Assembly (NCBI GenBank): GCA_023957315.1
Contig: JAMLHE010000002.1
Span: 186,001-250,000, forward strand
Source of the DNA: Candidatus Kapaibacterium sp.
GTDB taxonomy: Bacteria; Bacteroidota; Ignavibacteria; Kapaibacteriales; UBA2268
Direction of reading: 5' to 3'
Length of the DNA stretch: 64,000 bases
Positions 45,245 to 56,115 of this stretch are shown here, piece by piece. Every line of letters begins with the position of its first letter. Position 1 is the first letter of the stretch. The position numbers and the translations under genes are program-made. The notes beneath the pieces were generated by a model, which saw nothing but the letters and a program-made list of their open reading frames with translations, had not been told where the DNA came from and did no database searches.

Positions 45245-45640
45245 TCAGGCTATTGGAGGAGCACGGTCAGATATGTTTGAAATTCTGTCATTGTCGGATA
45301 AGGCATAAATCAAAGCTAAGTATGCAAGGAGCTTTATTTTATAGTCAATTTCAAAATTTTTATAAACTATCGGCAAATTTATATCAAATGTGTATTCATT
45401 AATGATATTCACATTAGACAAAGCTCTGAACTGTGTATTATGGGTTTGGCTGATATGTTCGTGGTCGAAAAGCCCAAAATGAAAATGGCAATGATGGTCA
45501 GTTTCATCAATATTATGGTTTTGATTTACACATATAGCACCCGACTCATGCAAATGGTCATGCGGAATCAAATCGTGTGCAAAATTGAGTGCATACGACA
45601 AGAAAATCAGTGTTATATGTATTTGTGTAAATAAAAGCAT
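45245..45640 (-). CDS. Small His-rich membrane-associated protein, first gene of the efflux operon
   Basis: A 131-residue protein with an N-terminal hydrophobic segment (LFTQIHITLIFLSYALNF) and then a His/Asp/Cys-rich stretch (HDLIPHDHLHESGAICVNQN and HHCHFHFGLFDHEH). The composition suggests binding of a soft or borderline metal such as Cu, Zn or Co in the periplasm. It lies 66 bases before the adaptor gene and after a candidate operator, so it likely belongs to the same regulon. Its family is not recognised. Confidence 0.6.
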   Translation of the reverse strand: MLLFTQIHITLIFLSYALNFAHDLIPHDHLHESGAICVNQNHNIDETDHHCHFHFGLFDHEHISQTHNTQFRALSNVNIINEYTFDINLPIVYKNFEIDYKIKLLAYLALIYALSDNDRISNISDRAPPIA

Positions 45641-45649
45641 ATGTGATTA

Positions 45650-45669
45650 TTTGTATTTCCAAATACGAA
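45650..45669. promoter_or_regulatory. Near-palindromic candidate operator upstream of metal-efflux operon
   Basis: The 20-base site runs from TTTGTATTTCC (45650-45660) into AAATACGAA (45661-45669); GTATTT/AAATAC is a perfect 6+6 core with one mismatch further out. It lies 10 bases upstream of the leftward His-rich gene start, a plausible spot for a metal-responsive repressor or activator. No regulator gene is adjacent, so its protein is unknown. Confidence 0.4.
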
Positions 45670-45695
45670 TATAGTATGAAAATGTTATATTTCCC

Positions 45696-47390
45696 TCACC
45701 CACACGAGGAGCAGTTGCCACATTTTTCGGCGACGTCTTGGTCGGCAAAGTAGGAGAGTATATAGTGGCGTTTGCAGCGGAGCGTTTCGGCGTATAGTTG
45801 CATTGCTTTTAGCTTTTCGGAAGCGTGTATGCGGCGTCTTTCGAGATGCTTTACTTCCACGTCGAAATTGTCGTTTTTCAGCAGAGTTTTGTCTAAATAG
45901 TAGCGTGTTTCGGCATGTGTCCCCCTGAAATCAATTATTCCTGCAAATTGGAATGCCGAAATCGCTTTCCCGAGTATTGCAGGGTTAATGTAATGCCGAT
46001 TTGTTAGTTGGGCTATGCTTAGTTCACAAAATGTGGTGAAAGCTTCCGAGCCCACCGAACGCAATATGGCATCAAGTACTTCTCGCCGTTCATCGGTGGT
46101 GGTTTCGTAGTATTCGCGGATTTGCTCGCGGCTACGGGTGAAGCGGATTTGTGATTCTCCAAAGCTGTTGCCGGGTTTGATGATTTCGAGCCGTGTCAAA
46201 AAGCCGATTATTGCGTTGACGATTGTTAGTGGCATCCCCGAATAATTTGCAATGTCGGCTGCTTCGGGTATGATGTTGAATCCCGAACGGTTGTCGGAGA
46301 TTTTTTCGTTGTATAATTCAACTTTTGACACAAATTTGCTTATTTCTCGTTTCGGCGGATAAGTGGATTGGATGAAAAAGTCTTGCAATTTCAAATCTTC
46401 GGGGTGGTAAATTAATGTGCATTCAGCATCTAAGCCGTCTCTTCCGGCACGCCCGGCTTCTTGGTAGTAGGCTTCGACTGTTTGGGGCAAATCTACATGG
46501 ACTACGTGGCGGACGTCTGCCTTGTCTATTCCCATTCCAAAGGCATTTGTGGCTACGATTACCTTCGTTTGACCGCTGATGAAGCGCTCCTGAACTGATT
46601 CGCGTTGGACAGATTTCATACCGCCGTGATAGAACTCTGCCGGAACGTTGAGCTTTTGCAATCCTGTGCTGAATTCGATAGTTCTGTTGCGTGAGCCTGC
46701 ATAAACTATCATCGAACCTAAATTCATCGAACGATAGATATTTACAAGTTTGCTTAATTTATCCTTAGAATGAATGCAGTTGTAGCGTAAGTTGTTACGG
46801 TCGAACCCGCGAATATAAACGTCGGGCGATTGGAGCTTGAGTTGTTTGATGATGTCTTGCCGAACATCAGGAGTTGCCGTTGCCGTCAGAGCAATGATTG
46901 GGACTCGTTCTATGAGGGTAAATATATTGTTTACTTTCAAATATGCCGGACGGAAATCGTGTCCCCATTCGGATATACAGTGGGCTTCGTCCACGGCGAT
47001 AAATGAGAGATTAATATCTTGGAGTAATTCGATAAATTGCCGTGATGCAAGGCGTTCAGGAGCGACATAAATGATTTTATAACCGCCTTGTCGAGCATGA
47101 ATGAAAATTTCCTGAATTTCGTCTTGATTTTGCGAACTATTTATAAAAGCCGCAGGGATTTCTCGCATTATTAATTGGTCAACTTGGTCTTTCATCAGAG
47201 CGATTAGAGGCGAAATTACAATTGCAGTGCCGGGCATTATGATAGCCGGAAGCTGGTAACAGAGCGATTTGCCGCCTCCTGTGGGCATGACGGCAAGTGT
47301 ATCTTTGCATTTCAGCACAGATTGGATAATTTCCTTCTGCCCTTTCCTAAATTCTTTTAGTCCGAAGCGTGTTTTTAGTATTTTTTCCAA
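45696..47390 (-). CDS. recQ: RecQ-family ATP-dependent DNA helicase
   Basis: A 564-residue superfamily 2 helicase with Walker A (MPTGGGKSLCYQLP), DEAH box (VDEAHCISEWGHDFRPAY), motif VI (QEAGRAGRDG) and the C-terminal RecQ zinc and winged-helix part ending CGNCSSC. It has no HRDC domain, so it is shorter than E. coli RecQ. RecQ unwinds forks and recombination intermediates 3' to 5'. The start is TTG at 47390; no in-frame ATG lies upstream. Confidence 0.93.
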   Translation of the reverse strand: MEKILKTRFGLKEFRKGQKEIIQSVLKCKDTLAVMPTGGGKSLCYQLPAIIMPGTAIVISPLIALMKDQVDQLIMREIPAAFINSSQNQDEIQEIFIHARQGGYKIIYVAPERLASRQFIELLQDINLSFIAVDEAHCISEWGHDFRPAYLKVNNIFTLIERVPIIALTATATPDVRQDIIKQLKLQSPDVYIRGFDRNNLRYNCIHSKDKLSKLVNIYRSMNLGSMIVYAGSRNRTIEFSTGLQKLNVPAEFYHGGMKSVQRESVQERFISGQTKVIVATNAFGMGIDKADVRHVVHVDLPQTVEAYYQEAGRAGRDGLDAECTLIYHPEDLKLQDFFIQSTYPPKREISKFVSKVELYNEKISDNRSGFNIIPEAADIANYSGMPLTIVNAIIGFLTRLEIIKPGNSFGESQIRFTRSREQIREYYETTTDERREVLDAILRSVGSEAFTTFCELSIAQLTNRHYINPAILGKAISAFQFAGIIDFRGTHAETRYYLDKTLLKNDNFDVEVKHLERRRIHASEKLKAMQLYAETLRCKRHYILSYFADQDVAEKCGNCSSCG

Positions 47391-47566
47391 TGTCTTATGG
47401 ATTTCTTTATGATTTTAATTCTCAAATATAGCTAAAAAGCTATGATTGAAGAATTTTGCATTAGGTATAAGTTGGTATTTTTTCCCACAAGTTTTCAAGA
47501 TATACGCATCAATCAAGGTTTTCAATAGTTCTCAATTCAAATTGATTTTATATTAACCTAAAATAT

Positions 47567-47597
47567 TTTGTAAATTAACAAAATAGTGTTATTTTTG
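47567..47597 (+). promoter_or_regulatory. Bacteroidota-type promoter of fusA1
   Basis: TTTG (47567-47570), a 19-base spacer and TATTTTTG (47590-47597) match the FCB sigma-factor consensus TTTG-N17-20-TAnnTTTG. It lies 55 bases before the fusA1 ATG at 47653. The same pattern with identical spacing precedes rpsL. Confidence 0.6.
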
Positions 47598-47652
47598 CTA
47601 TTCTATACAGTTTAGAAATTACAAAAATTAACAAATATATTGGTATCACGTT

Positions 47653-49740
47653 ATGGATATGTCAAAATTAAGAAACATCGGTATTGCCGCACACATTGAT
47701 TCGGGCAAGACGACTCTTAGTGAAAGAATTTTGTTTTATACAGGCAAAATCCATCAAATAATCGAAGTAAGAAGCAAGACCGGAGCGGGTCCTACAATGG
47801 ATTCGATGGACTTGGAACGCGAAAAGGGTATTACTATCCAATCAGCGGCTACTTTTGCAACCTGGAAAGATTTCAACATTAATTTGATTGATACTCCCGG
47901 GCACATTGACTTTACCGTAGAGGTAGAGCGTGCTTTGAGAGTTTTAGATGGTGCTGTATTGGTGCTTTGTGCTGTTGCCGGTGTTCAGTCCCAATCTATC
48001 ACGGTGGACCGCCAAATGCGTCGTTACAACGTACCCCGTATCGCTTTTATCAACAAAGTTGACCGCGCCGGGGCAAACCCCGACCGCGTATTCGACCAAC
48101 TTCGCGATAAATTGCATCTTCATCCGGTTATGATTACGATGCCAATCGGTATTGAAGACCGTTTCGAGGGTGTTGTTGATTTGCTCAAAATGAAAGCACT
48201 TTATTACGAAGGTGACCAAGGTGACGCAGTTATTGAGAGAGAAATTCCCGAGCATTTGGTAGAAGAAGCGAAATTGCGTCGCAACACAATGGTCGAAATT
48301 TTGGCAGACCACGACGACAATATTGCCGAAAAATTCCTTATGGAAGAAGAAGTGCCGGTCAAAGAGTTGATGGAATCTATTCGCAGGCAAACTATTGCTT
48401 TGCACATCACTCCGGTTTTTGTAGGTACTGCAAAAATGAACAAGGGCATCCAAACATTGCTTGATGCTGTTTGTGCTTATCTTCCTGCTCCTCACGAAAT
48501 AGCAAATTATGCTTTAGATAGAGATAATAATGAAGAAAAAGTTGACCTTTTGTCCGAGCCTAATAAGCCTGCTGTAGCATTGGCATTCAAGCTCGAAGAC
48601 GGTCGTTACGGACAGTTGACTTATATGAGATTGTATCAAGGAACTCTTAAAAAAGGCGATACAATTATCAATACTGCAAACGGTAAAAGAGTTAAGATTC
48701 CTCGCCTCGTCAGAATGCATGCTAATGAGATGAATGATATCGAAGAAGTAGCAGCAGGAGACATCTTCGCAATGTTTGGCGTAGATTGCTCATCGGGCGA
48801 TACATTCACAGACGGCAACGTAAATTATTCGATGACTTCGATGTTTGTTGCCAGCCCTGTTATCGAGCTTTCGGTAAAACCAAAGGAAAAAACCGGACAA
48901 GTGAATTTCTCGAAAGCGATGAACAGATTCCAAAAGGAAGACCCGACATTCAAAGTGGCTCGTGACGAAGAAAGTGGCGAGACAATTATCAAGGGAATGG
49001 GCGAACTTCATCTCGAAATTTATATCGAACGCATCAGACGTGAATATAATTGCGAAGTATTAGTCGGTCAACCAAAAGTAGCTTATAGAGAGGCTATTTC
49101 GAGACCTATAGACTTCGATTACACTCATAAGAAACAAACAGGTGGCTCCGGGCAATATGCACGCGTAGCGGGCAAAATTGAGCCTTTGACGCTCGATTCA
49201 CCCGAACCGTACGAATTTGTCAATTCTATAGTCGGCGGTTCGATACCAAAAGAGTACATTCCGGCTTGTGATAAAGGATTTCACGAACAAATGTCTGATG
49301 GTCTGTTGATTAATCAGCCGATTGTCGGAGTGAAAGTTACTTTGAACGACGGTGCTTATCATGCGGTTGACTCTTCGGATATGGCATTCAAGATTGCTTC
49401 AAAACAGGCTATGAAAGAAGCTATTGCTAAATGCGGACCTGTAATACTCGAGCCTTTCATGAAATTGGAAACATCATCACCTGAAGAATTCCAAGGCGTG
49501 ATAATCGGTCAAATAAACCAACGTCGCGGAATAATTCACTCATCAAAAGTCGAAGCCGGATATGTTGTTGTCGAAGCTGAAGTACCTTTGAAAGAAATGT
49601 TTGGATATTCGAGTGATTTGCGTTCGGCTACTCAAGGCAAAGGTGAATTTACAATGGAATTCCTCAAATACGTGACTGTGCCTAAGGGGATTCAGGAAGA
49701 AATCATAAAAGATTACAAAGAAAAAGAAGCCGCTAAGTAA
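47653..49740 (+). CDS. fusA: Elongation factor G, mitochondrial EF-G1/spdEFG1-like type
   Basis: The 695-residue GTPase has the five EF-G domains and G1 motif AHIDSGKTT. Its N-terminal block ([19 protein letters not shown] and [19 protein letters not shown]) resembles human mtEFG1 more than classical bacterial EF-G, which has [19 protein letters not shown]. It is expected to drive tRNA-mRNA translocation. It has its own promoter and is separate from the second EF-G gene at 50814. The pairing of two divergent EF-G genes around rpsL-rpsG is notable. Confidence 0.92.
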   Translation: MDMSKLRNIGIAAHIDSGKTTLSERILFYTGKIHQIIEVRSKTGAGPTMDSMDLEREKGITIQSAATFATWKDFNINLIDTPGHIDFTVEVERALRVLDGAVLVLCAVAGVQSQSITVDRQMRRYNVPRIAFINKVDRAGANPDRVFDQLRDKLHLHPVMITMPIGIEDRFEGVVDLLKMKALYYEGDQGDAVIEREIPEHLVEEAKLRRNTMVEILADHDDNIAEKFLMEEEVPVKELMESIRRQTIALHITPVFVGTAKMNKGIQTLLDAVCAYLPAPHEIANYALDRDNNEEKVDLLSEPNKPAVALAFKLEDGRYGQLTYMRLYQGTLKKGDTIINTANGKRVKIPRLVRMHANEMNDIEEVAAGDIFAMFGVDCSSGDTFTDGNVNYSMTSMFVASPVIELSVKPKEKTGQVNFSKAMNRFQKEDPTFKVARDEESGETIIKGMGELHLEIYIERIRREYNCEVLVGQPKVAYREAISRPIDFDYTHKKQTGGSGQYARVAGKIEPLTLDSPEPYEFVNSIVGGSIPKEYIPACDKGFHEQMSDGLLINQPIVGVKVTLNDGAYHAVDSSDMAFKIASKQAMKEAIAKCGPVILEPFMKLETSSPEEFQGVIIGQINQRRGIIHSSKVEAGYVVVEAEVPLKEMFGYSSDLRSATQGKGEFTMEFLKYVTVPKGIQEEIIKDYKEKEAAK

Positions 49741-49768
49741 TTTAAATCATCAGAAATGATGCCAAAAA

Positions 49769-49800
49769 AAAATATTTTCAAAAATGTTGAAAAATATTTT
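49769..49800 (+). terminator. AT-rich stem between fusA1 and rpsL
   Basis: AAAATATTTTC (49769-49779) pairs with GAAAAATATTTT (49789-49800) across a nine-base loop. No long T-run follows, and the -33 element of the rpsL promoter overlaps its right arm. It could slow read-through from fusA1, or simply reflect AT-rich spacer. Confidence 0.3.
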
Positions 49801-49828
49801 GGTAGTAAAAAAAAAATAGTTATTTTTG
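49798..49828 (+). promoter_or_regulatory. Bacteroidota-type promoter of the rpsL (str) operon
   Basis: TTTG (49798-49801), 19 bases and TATTTTTG (49821-49828), identical in spacing and -7 box to the fusA1 promoter at 47567-47597. It ends 50 bases before the rpsL GTG start. The match in both sites supports each as a real promoter. Confidence 0.6.
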
Positions 49829-49878
49829 TAAGCTCTATTACGATAGAGATGAAAAATTTATAAAAATCGGAGTTTATT

Positions 49879-50280
49879 GTGCCAACAATTTCGCAGTTAG
49901 TTAGGAAAGGAAGAAAGAAAGTAACTTACAAAAGTAAGTCTGCGGCATTGAATTCGTGCCCGCAAAGAAGAGGCGTTTGTACAAGAGTATATACAACTAC
50001 TCCTAAGAAACCAAACTCTGCTTTGAGAAAAGTTGCACGTGTAAGATTGACATCAGGATTTGAAGTTACGGCATATATTCCCGGAGAGGGCCACAATTTG
50101 CAAGAACACTCAATTGTATATGTTCGTGGCGGTAGAGTAAAAGACCTTCCCGGTGTTCGTTATCATATCGTGAGAGGCACTGCCGATACTCAAGGTGTTG
50201 ATGGACGTAAACAAGGCAGATCGAAATACGGGACTAAGAAACCTAAGCCCGGTCAACCAACAGTAGCTAAAAAGAAATAA
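49879..50280 (+). CDS. rpsL: 30S ribosomal protein S12
   Basis: 133 residues with [13 protein letters not shown], the decoding-site loop, and [12 protein letters not shown]. The lysines linked to streptomycin response (K44, K88) and D89, the usual methylthiolation site, are all present, so no resistance change is seen. GTG start. First of the str operon with rpsG, fusA2 and tuf. Confidence 0.98.
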   Translation: MPTISQLVRKGRKKVTYKSKSAALNSCPQRRGVCTRVYTTTPKKPNSALRKVARVRLTSGFEVTAYIPGEGHNLQEHSIVYVRGGRVKDLPGVRYHIVRGTADTQGVDGRKQGRSKYGTKKPKPGQPTVAKKK

Positions 50281-50304
50281 AAAAATAATTGAGATAATTT
50301 AGAA

Positions 50305-50775
50305 ATGAGAAAAAGAAGAGCAGAGAAGAAAGCGTTAATACCGGACCCAAGATACAATGATAAAATTGTAACTCGGTTTGTGAATAACATTATGTTGGAC
50401 GGCAAAAAGAATGTCGCTCGCCAAGTAATTTACGAAGCGTTTGATATTATTCGCGAGAAAACTAGCGAAGACCCTTTGGAAGTCTTCAAAAAAGCTCTTA
50501 CAAATGTAGCACCTATGGTCGAAGTACGTTCGCGTAGAGTCGGCGGTGCGACTTATCAAGTGCCTGTTGATGTCCGTGAAGAAAGAAGATTGGCTTTAGC
50601 TATCAGATGGCTGAAGACTTATTCAAAATCCAGAAGAGACAAATCAATGTCACAAAAATTAGCTGCAGAATTTATAGCAGCTTCGAAAGGCGAAGGCTCC
50701 AGCGTTAAAAACGCGAAGATACGCACAGAATGGCTGAAGCCAACAAGGCTTTTGCGCATTTCAAATGGTAACTGA
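50305..50775 (+). CDS. rpsG: 30S ribosomal protein S7
   Basis: 156 residues, the standard length. It has MRKRRAEKK, PMVEVRSRRVGGATYQVP and the C-terminal helices. It organises the 3' major domain of 16S rRNA. 24 bases after rpsL. Confidence 0.98.
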   Translation: MRKRRAEKKALIPDPRYNDKIVTRFVNNIMLDGKKNVARQVIYEAFDIIREKTSEDPLEVFKKALTNVAPMVEVRSRRVGGATYQVPVDVREERRLALAIRWLKTYSKSRRDKSMSQKLAAEFIAASKGEGSSVKNAKIRTEWLKPTRLLRISNGN

Positions 50776-50813
50776 ATCTAATGTTCTTTGGCAATTGGTA
50801 ACTGATTGAAGCG

Positions 50814-52868
50814 ATGCCGCGGCAGACTGACATATCAAAATTTAGAAATATCGGTATAATGGCTCACATTGATGCCGGTAAGACTACAACCACTGAAAGA
50901 ATTCTATTCTATTCCGGTTATCTGCACAAATTAGGTGCAGTTGACGACGGTACAGCGTTCATGGATTACATGGACCAGGAAAAAGAACGTGGGATTACGA
51001 TAATGTCGGCAGCAACTACATGTTTGTGGAAAGAATATTGTATTAATATAATTGATACTCCCGGACATGTTGATTTTACCGCGGAAGTGCAAAGGTCGCT
51101 CAGGGTTCTTGATGGAGCAATAGCTCTATTCTGTGGAGTAGGTGGTGTTCAGCCACAATCGGAAACAGTTTGGCGTCAGGCAGATGAATACGCAGTCCCA
51201 AGACTGGCATTTGTCAATAAAATGGACAGAGTCGGTGCTGATTTTGCAAAAGTTTTGCAAATGATGCGTGACCAACTTGGTGCTTTTCCTGTAGCAATAC
51301 AAATTCCGATGGGTGCAGAAGATAAGTTTGAAGGTGTGATTGACCTAATTAAAATGAAATCCTACTTTTTCGATGTCGAATCATTAGGTTTGGATTTTTT
51401 AGAAAAAGAAATACCGGCAAAATATCTACCCGAAGCTGAAAAATACAGAAGTTCAATGATTGAATTTTTGGCTGATTTTGACGATAGTATTCTCGAAAGC
51501 TTTTTTGCAGGCGAGGAAATTGACGAAAGCAGTATTAAATCCGCTCTCCGCAAAAGCACTCTTGAGCTTTTAGCCGTACCTGTTTTATGCGGGTCATCTC
51601 TCAAAAATATTGGAGTACAATTATTGATAGATTCCGTGATAGATTATCTGCCATCACCTTTAGATGTGAAATACACCGAAGGCTTTGATGTGGGAAATCA
51701 TGAAAAAAGGCTAAAACGACAACCCAATGACGATGAGCCGTTTTCGGCATTAGCGTTTAAGATTCTAAGTGATTCGTATATAGGAAAATTATCCTTTATA
51801 AGAATTTACTCAGGTTCCGTTAAGGTTGGTCAATCAGTACAGAATACTTCTTCCGATAAAAAGGAGAAGATATTAAGGATAATGAAAGTCTATGCAAACA
51901 AGCGTGACGAAATTGACGAAGCCTTCGCAGGCGACATCATAGCCGTCCCAAGTTTGAAATTCACTCGCACCGGCGACACGCTCTGCGATATCAAACATCC
52001 TATTCTATACGAAAAAATCAACTTCAGCGAACCCGTCATTAATCAAGCGGTGGAAGCTAAAACACTTGCTGACCAAGAAAAACTCTTAGAAACGCTCGAA
52101 AAACTCAGTGATGAAGACCCAACTTTTCGTTATCGTTACGATAACGATAGTGGTCAAATTATCATCTCAGGCGTTGGCGAATTGCACCTCGAAATTATGG
52201 TGGACAGAATCCAACGTGAGTTTAAAGTGCTTGCAAGAGTGGGCAAACCACAGGTCTCGTACCGCGAAAGTATTAGCTCAAACGCAACAGAATCATCATT
52301 GTTCGAACGCCAAATGGGCGGCAAAAACCAATACGGTCATGCCGTTGTAAGCGTCGAACCTGCAAAAACATCTCAAGGCATAATCTTCGAAAATCACATA
52401 CCCAAGGGTAAACTTCCCGAAAACTTTGTATCGGCTCTCGAGCAAGGCGTTCGTGAAGGTTTGAATGTGGGACCGCAAGGCTATCCCATGATTGATGTAA
52501 TCGTTAAATTGATTGATTCGGAATACAAAATTGATGTAACGAGTGAAATAGGATGTAAAATTGCTGCTTCGATGGCAGCTAATGAAGCTTGTAGAAAGGC
52601 AAATCCGGTATTGATGGAACCTATATTTAGGGTAGAAGTAACTTCGCCTGAAGAATATGTTGGCGACATCATAGCAGATTTGAGCCAAAGACACGGAAGA
52701 ATAGATGGAATCGAACATAACAAAAAATTGCAGGTAGTAAAGGGTTTAGCACCTCTTTCGCAAATGTTCGGCTACGTAACAAAGCTAAGGTCTATAAGCC
52801 AAGGCAGAGCGAGTTACTCAATGATATTTTCGCATTATGAACAATCAGTTACGAAACAGACTTTTTAA
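50814..52868 (+). CDS. fusA: Elongation factor G, second paralogue (EF-G2-like type)
   Basis: The 684-residue GTPase has [21 protein letters not shown] and VNKMD plus all EF-G domains. Its N-terminal block [20 protein letters not shown] resembles human mtEFG2 ([20 protein letters not shown]), the ribosome-recycling paralogue that works with RRF. It shares only moderate identity with the EF-G at 47653. So the two products probably split translocation and recycling. It sits between rpsG and tuf, the position normally held by the single fusA. Confidence 0.9.
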   Translation: MPRQTDISKFRNIGIMAHIDAGKTTTTERILFYSGYLHKLGAVDDGTAFMDYMDQEKERGITIMSAATTCLWKEYCINIIDTPGHVDFTAEVQRSLRVLDGAIALFCGVGGVQPQSETVWRQADEYAVPRLAFVNKMDRVGADFAKVLQMMRDQLGAFPVAIQIPMGAEDKFEGVIDLIKMKSYFFDVESLGLDFLEKEIPAKYLPEAEKYRSSMIEFLADFDDSILESFFAGEEIDESSIKSALRKSTLELLAVPVLCGSSLKNIGVQLLIDSVIDYLPSPLDVKYTEGFDVGNHEKRLKRQPNDDEPFSALAFKILSDSYIGKLSFIRIYSGSVKVGQSVQNTSSDKKEKILRIMKVYANKRDEIDEAFAGDIIAVPSLKFTRTGDTLCDIKHPILYEKINFSEPVINQAVEAKTLADQEKLLETLEKLSDEDPTFRYRYDNDSGQIIISGVGELHLEIMVDRIQREFKVLARVGKPQVSYRESISSNATESSLFERQMGGKNQYGHAVVSVEPAKTSQGIIFENHIPKGKLPENFVSALEQGVREGLNVGPQGYPMIDVIVKLIDSEYKIDVTSEIGCKIAASMAANEACRKANPVLMEPIFRVEVTSPEEYVGDIIADLSQRHGRIDGIEHNKKLQVVKGLAPLSQMFGYVTKLRSISQGRASYSMIFSHYEQSVTKQTF

Positions 52869-52919
52869 CAGAAATATAACTTTTTTTATTTAATTTATCA
52901 AATTAGGAGCGATTTAGAA

Positions 52920-54125
52920 ATGGCAAAAGAAAAATTTGATCGCAGTAAACCCCACGTCAACGTAGGAACAATTGGTCACGTTGACCACGGTAAGACTACA
53001 TTAACAGCAGCCATCACAATGGCGTTGTCGAAACAACAAGGTGGCGAAAAGAGAACATTTGATTCGATAGATAACGCACCGGAAGAAAAAGCACGCGGGA
53101 TCACTATTGCTACAGCCCACGTAGAGTACCAAACAGAAGCAAGACACTATGCTCACGTTGATTGTCCCGGACACGCCGATTATATCAAGAATATGATTAC
53201 AGGTGCTGCTCAAATGGACGGTGCGATATTAGTATGTGCCGCAACAGATGGACCTATGCCACAAACACGCGAACATATCCTCTTGGCTCGCCAAGTAGGT
53301 GTACCTCGTATCGTTGTGTTTATGAACAAAGTGGATATTGCTGACCCTGAATTGTTGGAACTTGTCGAAATGGAATTACGTGAATTATTGACAAGCTACA
53401 ATTTCCCGGGTGACGAAATTCCTATAATCCCCGGCTCCGCATTACATGCTTTGGATGCCGGCGCTGAAGATGCTCCACTTGATGACCCAAGATTTGATTG
53501 TATTTGGGCATTGATGAAAGCCGTTGATGAATATATCCCAACTCCATTACGTGAAACCGAAAAACCATTCTTGATGCCCGTCGAAGACGTGTTCTCAATT
53601 ACAGGTCGTGGTACAGTAGGAACAGGACGTATCGAACGCGGTATCGTAAAAGTAAACGAAGAAGTTGAAATCGTAGGTTTCGGTTTGCAAAAGAAAACAA
53701 CTTGTACCGGCGTAGAAATGTTCCGTAAGTTGTTGGATGAAGGTCGTGCAGGCGATAACGTAGGTTTGTTGCTTCGCGGTGTTGACAAAAATGAACTCGA
53801 ACGTGGAATGGTAATCGTAAAACCCGGTTCAATCAAACCACACCATAAATTTAATGCACAGGTTTACGTTTTGAAGAAAGAAGAAGGCGGACGTCACACT
53901 CCATTCTTCTCGGGTTACCGCCCGCAATTCTACTTCAGAACAACAGACGTAACAGGCTCACTAACTATGCCCGCAGGCGTAGAAATGGTTATGCCCGGTG
54001 ACAACTTAGACAGCATCGAAATCGAATTGATTACTCCCGTAGGTATGGAAGAGGGATTGAGATTCGCTATTCGCGAAGGTGGTCGTACAGTAGGCGCCGG
54101 TGTCGTAACAAAAATTTTAGAATAA
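52920..54125 (+). CDS. tuf: Elongation factor Tu
   Basis: 401 residues with GHVDHGKTT, the [15 protein letters not shown] segment, [13 protein letters not shown] and NKVD, in order. It carries aminoacyl-tRNA to the A site. TAGGAG lies 8 bases before the start. It is followed by rpsJ after 56 bases. Confidence 0.98.
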   Translation: MAKEKFDRSKPHVNVGTIGHVDHGKTTLTAAITMALSKQQGGEKRTFDSIDNAPEEKARGITIATAHVEYQTEARHYAHVDCPGHADYIKNMITGAAQMDGAILVCAATDGPMPQTREHILLARQVGVPRIVVFMNKVDIADPELLELVEMELRELLTSYNFPGDEIPIIPGSALHALDAGAEDAPLDDPRFDCIWALMKAVDEYIPTPLRETEKPFLMPVEDVFSITGRGTVGTGRIERGIVKVNEEVEIVGFGLQKKTTCTGVEMFRKLLDEGRAGDNVGLLLRGVDKNELERGMVIVKPGSIKPHHKFNAQVYVLKKEEGGRHTPFFSGYRPQFYFRTTDVTGSLTMPAGVEMVMPGDNLDSIEIELITPVGMEEGLRFAIREGGRTVGAGVVTKILE

Positions 54126-54181
54126 TATTGAATCAAGCCGGATCAAGCTGGTTGAAATAAATAATTGTCAAGGATATAAAC

Positions 54182-54490
54182 GTGGCAACACAAAGAATTA
54201 GAATTAAGCTAAAGTCTTACGACCATAACTTAATCGACAAATCATCAGAACGTATAGTTCGTACGGTTAAGCAAACGGGAGCAGTGGTCTCCGGACCTAT
54301 CCCATTGCCGACAAGAAGAAGCGTTTACACGGTAAATCGTTCTCCTCATGTTGACAAGAAATCACGTGAGCAATTTGAGACCAGGGTCCATAAAAGATTG
54401 ATTGATATTTTCAGCTCGACCCAGAAGACAATTGACGCCTTGATGCGTCTTGAGCTTCCCGCAGGTGTAGATGTTGAAGTAAAAGTGTAA
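54182..54490 (+). CDS. rpsJ: 30S ribosomal protein S10
   Basis: 102 residues, GTG start, AAGGAT upstream. It has [34 protein letters not shown] and ends [11 protein letters not shown]. First gene of the S10 cluster; also the NusB/NusG partner in transcription antitermination. Confidence 0.98.
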   Translation: MATQRIRIKLKSYDHNLIDKSSERIVRTVKQTGAVVSGPIPLPTRRSVYTVNRSPHVDKKSREQFETRVHKRLIDIFSSTQKTIDALMRLELPAGVDVEVKV

Positions 54491-54506
54491 AGTAGAAGGA
54501 GCAGAA

Positions 54507-55130
54507 ATGAAATCGGCAATCTTAGGAAAGAAAATAGGGATGACCAGCGTTTTTACGGAAAACGGTACTCAAGTACCGGTTACCGTAATCGAAGCCGGAC
54601 CCTGCACGGTAGTTAATCTGCGTACGATAGATCGTGATGGCTACAAAGCTGTACAAATTGGTTATGGCGAAGTTCGTGAGAACAAACTAAATAAACCAAA
54701 AAAGGGATATTTCGCGAAACAAGGCGTTGACCCTGTCAAAATGTTAAAAGAATTTCGTGACCCTCAAAATACTTACGAAGTTGGGCAAGAATTAACTGTC
54801 GGACAATTTGAAATTGGAGATAAGGTTAATGTCGTTGCTACAAGTAAGGGACGCGGATTCCAAGGCGTAATGAAACGTCACCACTTTGGTGGTGTCGGTA
54901 TGGGAACGCACGGTCAAAGCGACAGACAACGTCACCCGGGCTCTATCGGCTCATCGTCCTATCCTTCTCGCGTATTTAAAGGTATGCGGATGGCTGGAAG
55001 AATGGGTGGCAAAAGAATTTCGATAAGAAATATCCAGGTCTTTGATATTCTGCCGGAAAGAAACATTATCTTGTTGAAAGGCAGTATTCCCGGACCAAAC
55101 AATTCAGTAATTCAAATAGTTAAGTTATAA
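54507..55130 (+). CDS. rplC: 50S ribosomal protein L3
   Basis: 207 residues with [12 protein letters not shown] and the conserved core [20 protein letters not shown] and [18 protein letters not shown] upstream. Binds near the peptidyl-transferase centre of 23S rRNA. Confidence 0.98.
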   Translation: MKSAILGKKIGMTSVFTENGTQVPVTVIEAGPCTVVNLRTIDRDGYKAVQIGYGEVRENKLNKPKKGYFAKQGVDPVKMLKEFRDPQNTYEVGQELTVGQFEIGDKVNVVATSKGRGFQGVMKRHHFGGVGMGTHGQSDRQRHPGSIGSSSYPSRVFKGMRMAGRMGGKRISIRNIQVFDILPERNIILLKGSIPGPNNSVIQIVKL

Positions 55131-55138
55131 GGCTGAAA

Positions 55139-55765
55139 ATGACAGTAGATGTATATAATAAAGACGGTCAAATAAGCAGTCAAATCGAACTGAGCGACGA
55201 TATCTTCGGGATTACTCCCAACGAGAACGCCATGCACCAAGCAGTTGTTGCTTACTTGGCAAATCGCAGACAGGGTACTCGTAAGACTAAAATTAGAAGC
55301 GAAGTTTCGGGCGGCGGTAAAAAACCATGGAGACAAAAAGGACGCGGTACAGCTCGTGCCGGTTCGACTAGGTCACCAATATGGGTCGGAGGCGGTACCA
55401 TTCATGGTCCTAAACCTCATGACTATAAATACAAAATGCCCAAGCAACTCGCAAGATTGGCTCGTAAGTCAGCTTTTGCAGCAAGATTGTCGGAAGATAA
55501 CTTGATTGTAGTCGAGGACTTCACTTTCGAGCAAATTAAAACAAAGAATATGGCACAAGTGCTGAAAAATTTGAAAGTTGATACAGATAAATCTTTGGTA
55601 CTAATGACCGACACAGACAACAATGTTTATATGTCGGCACGTAATATCCCCAATCTGACAGTTCAGCCTGTGGATAAGATATCAACTTACGATATTTTAA
55701 ATCATAAGAAGATATTGCTCTTCAAAGGTGCACTTAGTAATATCGAAAAGACTTTCAATAATTAA
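55139..55765 (+). CDS. rplD: 50S ribosomal protein L4
   Basis: 208 residues with the exit-tunnel loop GGGKKPWRQKGRGTARAGS. In many bacteria L4 represses the S10 operon; no leader structure was searched. 8 bases after rplC. Confidence 0.97.
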   Translation: MTVDVYNKDGQISSQIELSDDIFGITPNENAMHQAVVAYLANRRQGTRKTKIRSEVSGGGKKPWRQKGRGTARAGSTRSPIWVGGGTIHGPKPHDYKYKMPKQLARLARKSAFAARLSEDNLIVVEDFTFEQIKTKNMAQVLKNLKVDTDKSLVLMTDTDNNVYMSARNIPNLTVQPVDKISTYDILNHKKILLFKGALSNIEKTFNN

Positions 55766-55780
55766 AGGTCCATAAGAGAA

Positions 55781-56086
55781 ATGATACAGTTAATAAAAAA
55801 ACCTTTGATAACCGAAAAAGCCATGAATTTGGCAAGCCAAAGACAATACGTCTTTGAGGTTCATCCAAGTGCTAATAAGATTCAGATTCGGAAAGCACTC
55901 GAGGAAATGTTTGAAGTAAATATAATTTCAATCAGAACTACAAACATCAAAGGTAAAAACAAAACGAAAATGACGCGTCGCGGGATGATGCGTGGCAAGA
56001 CTTCGCTGAAGAAGAAAGCTTATATTACGCTCGCAGTAGGACAAGAGATTGAACTCGTATCAGGTGTCGGTTCAGACACTGAATAA
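55781..56086 (+). CDS. rplW: 50S ribosomal protein L23
   Basis: 101 residues with LIKKPLITEKAMNLA and KIQIRKALEEMFEV. It surrounds the exit tunnel and docks trigger factor and SRP. Confidence 0.96.
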   Translation: MIQLIKKPLITEKAMNLASQRQYVFEVHPSANKIQIRKALEEMFEVNIISIRTTNIKGKNKTKMTRRGMMRGKTSLKKKAYITLAVGQEIELVSGVGSDTE

Positions 56087-56115
56087 TTTTTGAAAAAAAT
56101 CAAGAGATTTAAGAA

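Noticed and set aside
47944..48495. 183-codon open frame antisense to fusA1
   Set aside because: Mirror frame of a highly conserved EF-G; no signal, domain or ribosome-binding site of its own.
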